DNA from: Brachypodius melanocephalos
Lineage: Eukaryota > Chordata > Aves > Passeriformes > Pycnonotidae
DNA: 64,000 nucleotides
Direction: 5' to 3'
Assembly (NCBI GenBank): GCA_013398615.1
Contig: VZSR01000520.1
Coordinates: 26,290,539 to 26,354,538 of the forward strand
How positions within the stretch are numbered: the first letter of the stretch is position 1; each line of letters starts with the position of its first letter. Positions 60,901 through 64,000 of this stretch are shown in pieces. The notes below the pieces were generated by a model that was not told where the DNA came from, did no database searches, and worked only from the letters and a program-made list of their open reading frames with translations. A program made the position numbers and the translations under genes.

Positions 60901-61419
60901 AGTTAAAAAGCTATTTTTAGCCATGAAAACCGGTATCAAGCTAAATATATTTTTAATAATGCTATACATGGATTTTCAAACTTGTTTCTCACAGATATCC
61001 TACAAAAATTTTAATGGAATTTGTAGCTTTATCTTACGTTTGTTAAAATTCATTCATACAGGAATGCCTGCAGCTCCCTGAGACTTCAGATTTTACACTT
61101 TTCCTACTAGCAGATGGAAACAATATTAGATCAGTAGTATTCTTACCTGGAATTTTTTCTCCATGTTGTTTCCCTCTTCCAGAAATGAAAAATCTGATCT
61201 TTTTTTACATTAACTCCCATTTGATTATTTAGGACAAACTCCTTGAATTGAAAACTATTTACGACAAAAGTGCACTAAAAGAAGACAAGCTCTTGGATTG
61301 TTGCCTCAAAAATCACCTTTAACTGTCAATTTATAAGGAATATTTTGATTGTTTTATACCCTTTTGTATCTTGTATAGCTTTACTTGACCTTTCTTTTCT
61401 GCAAACACATGCCTTGAAG
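54985..61419 (+). other. AT-rich DNA, probably TTC6 intron
   Basis: Long AT-rich stretch. It contains an A/C-rich simple tract at 59360-59436, a short duplication at 60865-60912 and a cluster of minus-strand donor-like sites near 60.3-61.2 kb. A 135-codon minus-strand frame at 58893-59300 has no recognisable identity. Confidence 0.45.
60865..60912. repeat. Two tandem copies of a 24-bp unit
   Basis: The unit beginning cagttatctgagagttaaaa is present twice without mismatch, indicating a recent duplication. Confidence 0.9.
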
Positions 61420-62430
61420 AGTCAGAACGACCTGTGGTGGGCTTGATCCCTTTCCTTCTCAGCTGGGCAGGGGAGAGAAAATACAAAGAAAGGGTCATGG
61501 GTTGAGATAAAGACAAGAAGAGATTACTCCATTTACCATCATGGGCAACCCAGAGCTGAACTGAGGATATAGAAGTTTAACTTATTACCAATCAGATCAG
61601 AATAGGAAAATAAATAAACCCAAATCTTAAGAATATTATCTCCTCACCCCTCCCTCATTTTGGGTTTAATTTTATTCTGGAATCATGTGTTTCTTCCACT
61701 CCAGTCATGCAGAGGGACGTGTAGCATGGATTGAGGTCAGTTCATTACATGTTGTCTTTGCTGCTCCCTCCTCAGTGGGAAGACTCCTCACACTCTTCCT
61801 CTGCTCTAGCATGGAGTCCCTCCCGTGGGAGACAGTTCTCCATGGAGTGCTCCAAAGGGAGTCCATCCCACAGGCTACTTTGTGTACTGCTCCAGCATGG
61901 ACTCCTCTCCACGGCACCACAATTCCTGCCAGGAGCCAGGCACAGTGTGGGCTTTCCACAAGATCATAGCCTCCTTTGGGCCCACCCACCAAGGTATGGG
62001 GCTCCTGCTCCAAGGAGGTCACTGCTGCTCTGTGATCCTCCATGGGTTGCAGGGGCCATCTTGCCTTACCACGATCTCCACCACAGGCTGCAGGGAATCT
62101 CAGCTCCAGCACCTGGAGCACCTCCTTCCACTCCTTCTTCACTGACCTTAGTGCGTGCAGTTTCTGCAGCTTTCTTTGTGACATAGTCTCACTCCTCTCT
62201 TCTCTGCCTTCAGCGGTTTCTGCTCCATCAATTCTTCCTCCACCTTCATAAATATGTTATCCCAGAAGCTATCCTACCATTGATGGGGTCAGCCTTGGCT
62301 GGTGGTGGGTCTGTCATGGAGCAGGCTGGCAGAGGCTCTGCCAGGTTTGGAGAAAGCTTCTGGCAGCCTCTCACAGAAGTTACAGTGTAGCTGCTCTTCC
62401 ACCAAAACCTTGCCACTAAAACCCAATAAA
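61420..62430. repeat. Old interspersed repeat, probably LTR-type avian element
   Basis: A block of higher GC content with short degenerate internal repeats of the form tgctccagcatggactcctc. It is followed by a segment that includes ctggagcacctccttccact and tgttatcccagaagctatcc, and it ends near ccaaaaccttgccactaaaa. I recognise this series as a high-copy interspersed sequence in bird genomes, but I cannot name the family with certainty; an LTR retroelement is my best reading. Open frames on both strands (up to 159 codons) are not genes. Boundaries are approximate. Many changes from the usual sequence suggest an old copy. Confidence 0.55.
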
Positions 62431-64000
62431 ACATCAAATATTTCTTGTTTCTCTTTTCCTTAAGAAATAGGTAAAAACTTCCATCTGAAGAAAGGAACCT
62501 TCCAGAAAGAGTTAACAAACTAGACTTGCATTTTTTTTTTCTATGTAAGAACTACAACTTATGGGTTAGTACTACATTTTAAAAATTCCCTTTTAATGAC
62601 CAAATGCACTTCAGAAGGTTTTTTTTTTGTTAAATCAAATGGCTGATTCTCACTTATGTTGAGACACCCTCTCCCCTTTGCCACTTACTCAATATTCTGA
62701 TTATTTAAATAAATCTTTAAATGGAAATACATTGCAATTAGCAGAAATGAGAATATATAATTTTTTAAAAATATGCTCTGACAGTGAAATTGCAACTAAC
62801 AGAAGTACAACTCTTTAGTTCCATGAATGCACAAAAAACTTCATTACTAATTTAGTGTTTCCAGAAAAACTGCCCCAAACCTGACTAACACCAGTAGATG
62901 TCAGTGTTGGCATATGCCAATGTGTTGAGAAAAGTCTAATGTTCCATTTAATATGCATTTTCATTTGCATACATGTACTGATAGCTGAATATTTGAAGCT
63001 GTTTTTTTCTTGTTCTGATAAATCATTGACGCTTTAGTTTTTACTAAGTACTGCTTACTCTAAATCAGGGACCTTTCAGTTTGCCATCCTCTGTCAGAGT
63101 CTAATTAAAAATTTTTCAAAATTATTCAATGCTTCATTTATTTTAAAATTTCTGTTAATGATTAGTAACAAGTGTTTCCCCCTGTAAATTTCAGGCAGTG
63201 GACATGAAATCACATTTTTATTTCCTTTATGGATAGTATTAAAGTGCAAGTTAGTGAAGAGGAAATCACAAATAGACTGAGAAGCAATACATTAGTTATC
63301 GCAAATAATACTTGCTTTATAATTAATAACAATTAAATACCAGAGGATAACAGTTATTCTTTTGTTTTTTATTTCATCAGGCAATTCAGGGATGGGGACA
63401 CAAAGTACAAGGGTGCACAATTTCATTCAGATGTTGACTATATTTCCATATAATACATGTATACTTCTAAACGTTATACAGAGTCCTTCTGTCTTTTCTT
63501 CTGGTTTCTGAATACACCTCAATTAATTTTTTTTGTAAATGTCACCACCAGTGGCATATATTTTTTATTTCAAAATGTAACTTTCCTACAATGACTAGGG
63601 TTATTTAATTCAAATTTCTTGGGACAATTTTTAGGGAAGATTGATTTTAGCCCTTTAAGAGCTTCAAATAACTTTGAATTAATTTTTCAGATCCCTTTGT
63701 TTTGACACATATCCTGAGATATGCAGATCTTTTTTCCCATTAAATAATAATTTTTCTTTCAGCAGCATAGTCCCTATGTCACTCTTTTTTTTTCCCTTTA
63801 CAACTTTATATAAAATAAAATCCAGTCCATTAAAACTAAGGGAGTGTGATATATAAATCTTATTTCAAATGAACACCTAAATAAATTAAGTTTCCTTTTT
63901 TTAACAGACAAGTTTGATTAAAAGATCAGTCTCGGCTCTGGAGATGAATACTTTCAAAGATGAAACTATGTTAAATATGTCAGCTAATTTCAAAACCAGC
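62431..64000. other. AT-rich DNA, nothing recognised
   Basis: AT-rich sequence with T runs and no recognisable exon, RNA gene or repeat family up to the window end. If the TTC6 model is right, this is intron. Confidence 0.5.

Noticed and set aside
61705..62184. 159-codon minus and 151-codon plus open frames
   Set aside because: Both lie in the interspersed repeat and overlap one another; neither resembles a protein.

Overview
This window is vertebrate nuclear DNA and almost certainly from a bird. It contains a complete two-exon FOXA1 gene on the minus strand. It also carries a 5'-truncated CR1 LINE whose minus strand still encodes the CR1 polymerase tail, many simple repeats, intron-scale spacing, and a 100-N assembly gap next to very GC-rich sequence. 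There are no operons, bacterial promoters or CRISPR arrays. Most long open frames here are by-products of GC-rich sequence.

Layout. About 1-9.3 kb is moderately AT-rich DNA with no recognisable gene; in vertebrates this side of FOXA1 faces MIPOL1, but I recognise no MIPOL1 exon. From 9.4 to 21.1 kb there are five separate CpG-rich blocks separated by AT-rich, low-repeat DNA that contains forkhead-type motifs. FOXA1 occupies about 21.7-26.6 kb on the minus strand: 3'UTR, exon 2 with the forkhead domain, a 2.4 kb intron, the 24-codon exon 1, and a GC-rich promoter. Then come the 100-N gap at 28.4 kb and another GC-rich block to about 31.2 kb. From about 33 to 55 kb, phase-compatible plus-strand exons (best at 39140-39815, 46452-46527 and 54889-54984) fit the 5' part of TTC6, the gene that follows FOXA1 in vertebrates. 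The rest is intron-like AT-rich DNA with a CR1 copy (48.1-49.8 kb), an older interspersed repeat (61.4-62.4 kb) and microsatellites.

How it fits together. FOXA1 is a pioneer transcription factor of endoderm, lung, gut and floor plate. Its gene is short but sits in a wide CpG-rich territory, as is usual for developmental regulators. The probable TTC6 exons run in the opposite direction, so the two genes are divergent.

The most notable irregularity is in the large TTC6-like exon. It reads as protein on both sides of an in-frame TGA and again, in a shifted frame, after a one-base loss near its 3' end. The next exons match the shifted frame in phase. This points to sequence errors, recent gene damage or a changed start, and raw reads would decide it. 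I found no clear novel multi-gene system in this window; the other findings are regulatory, repeat-related or candidate-exon observations.
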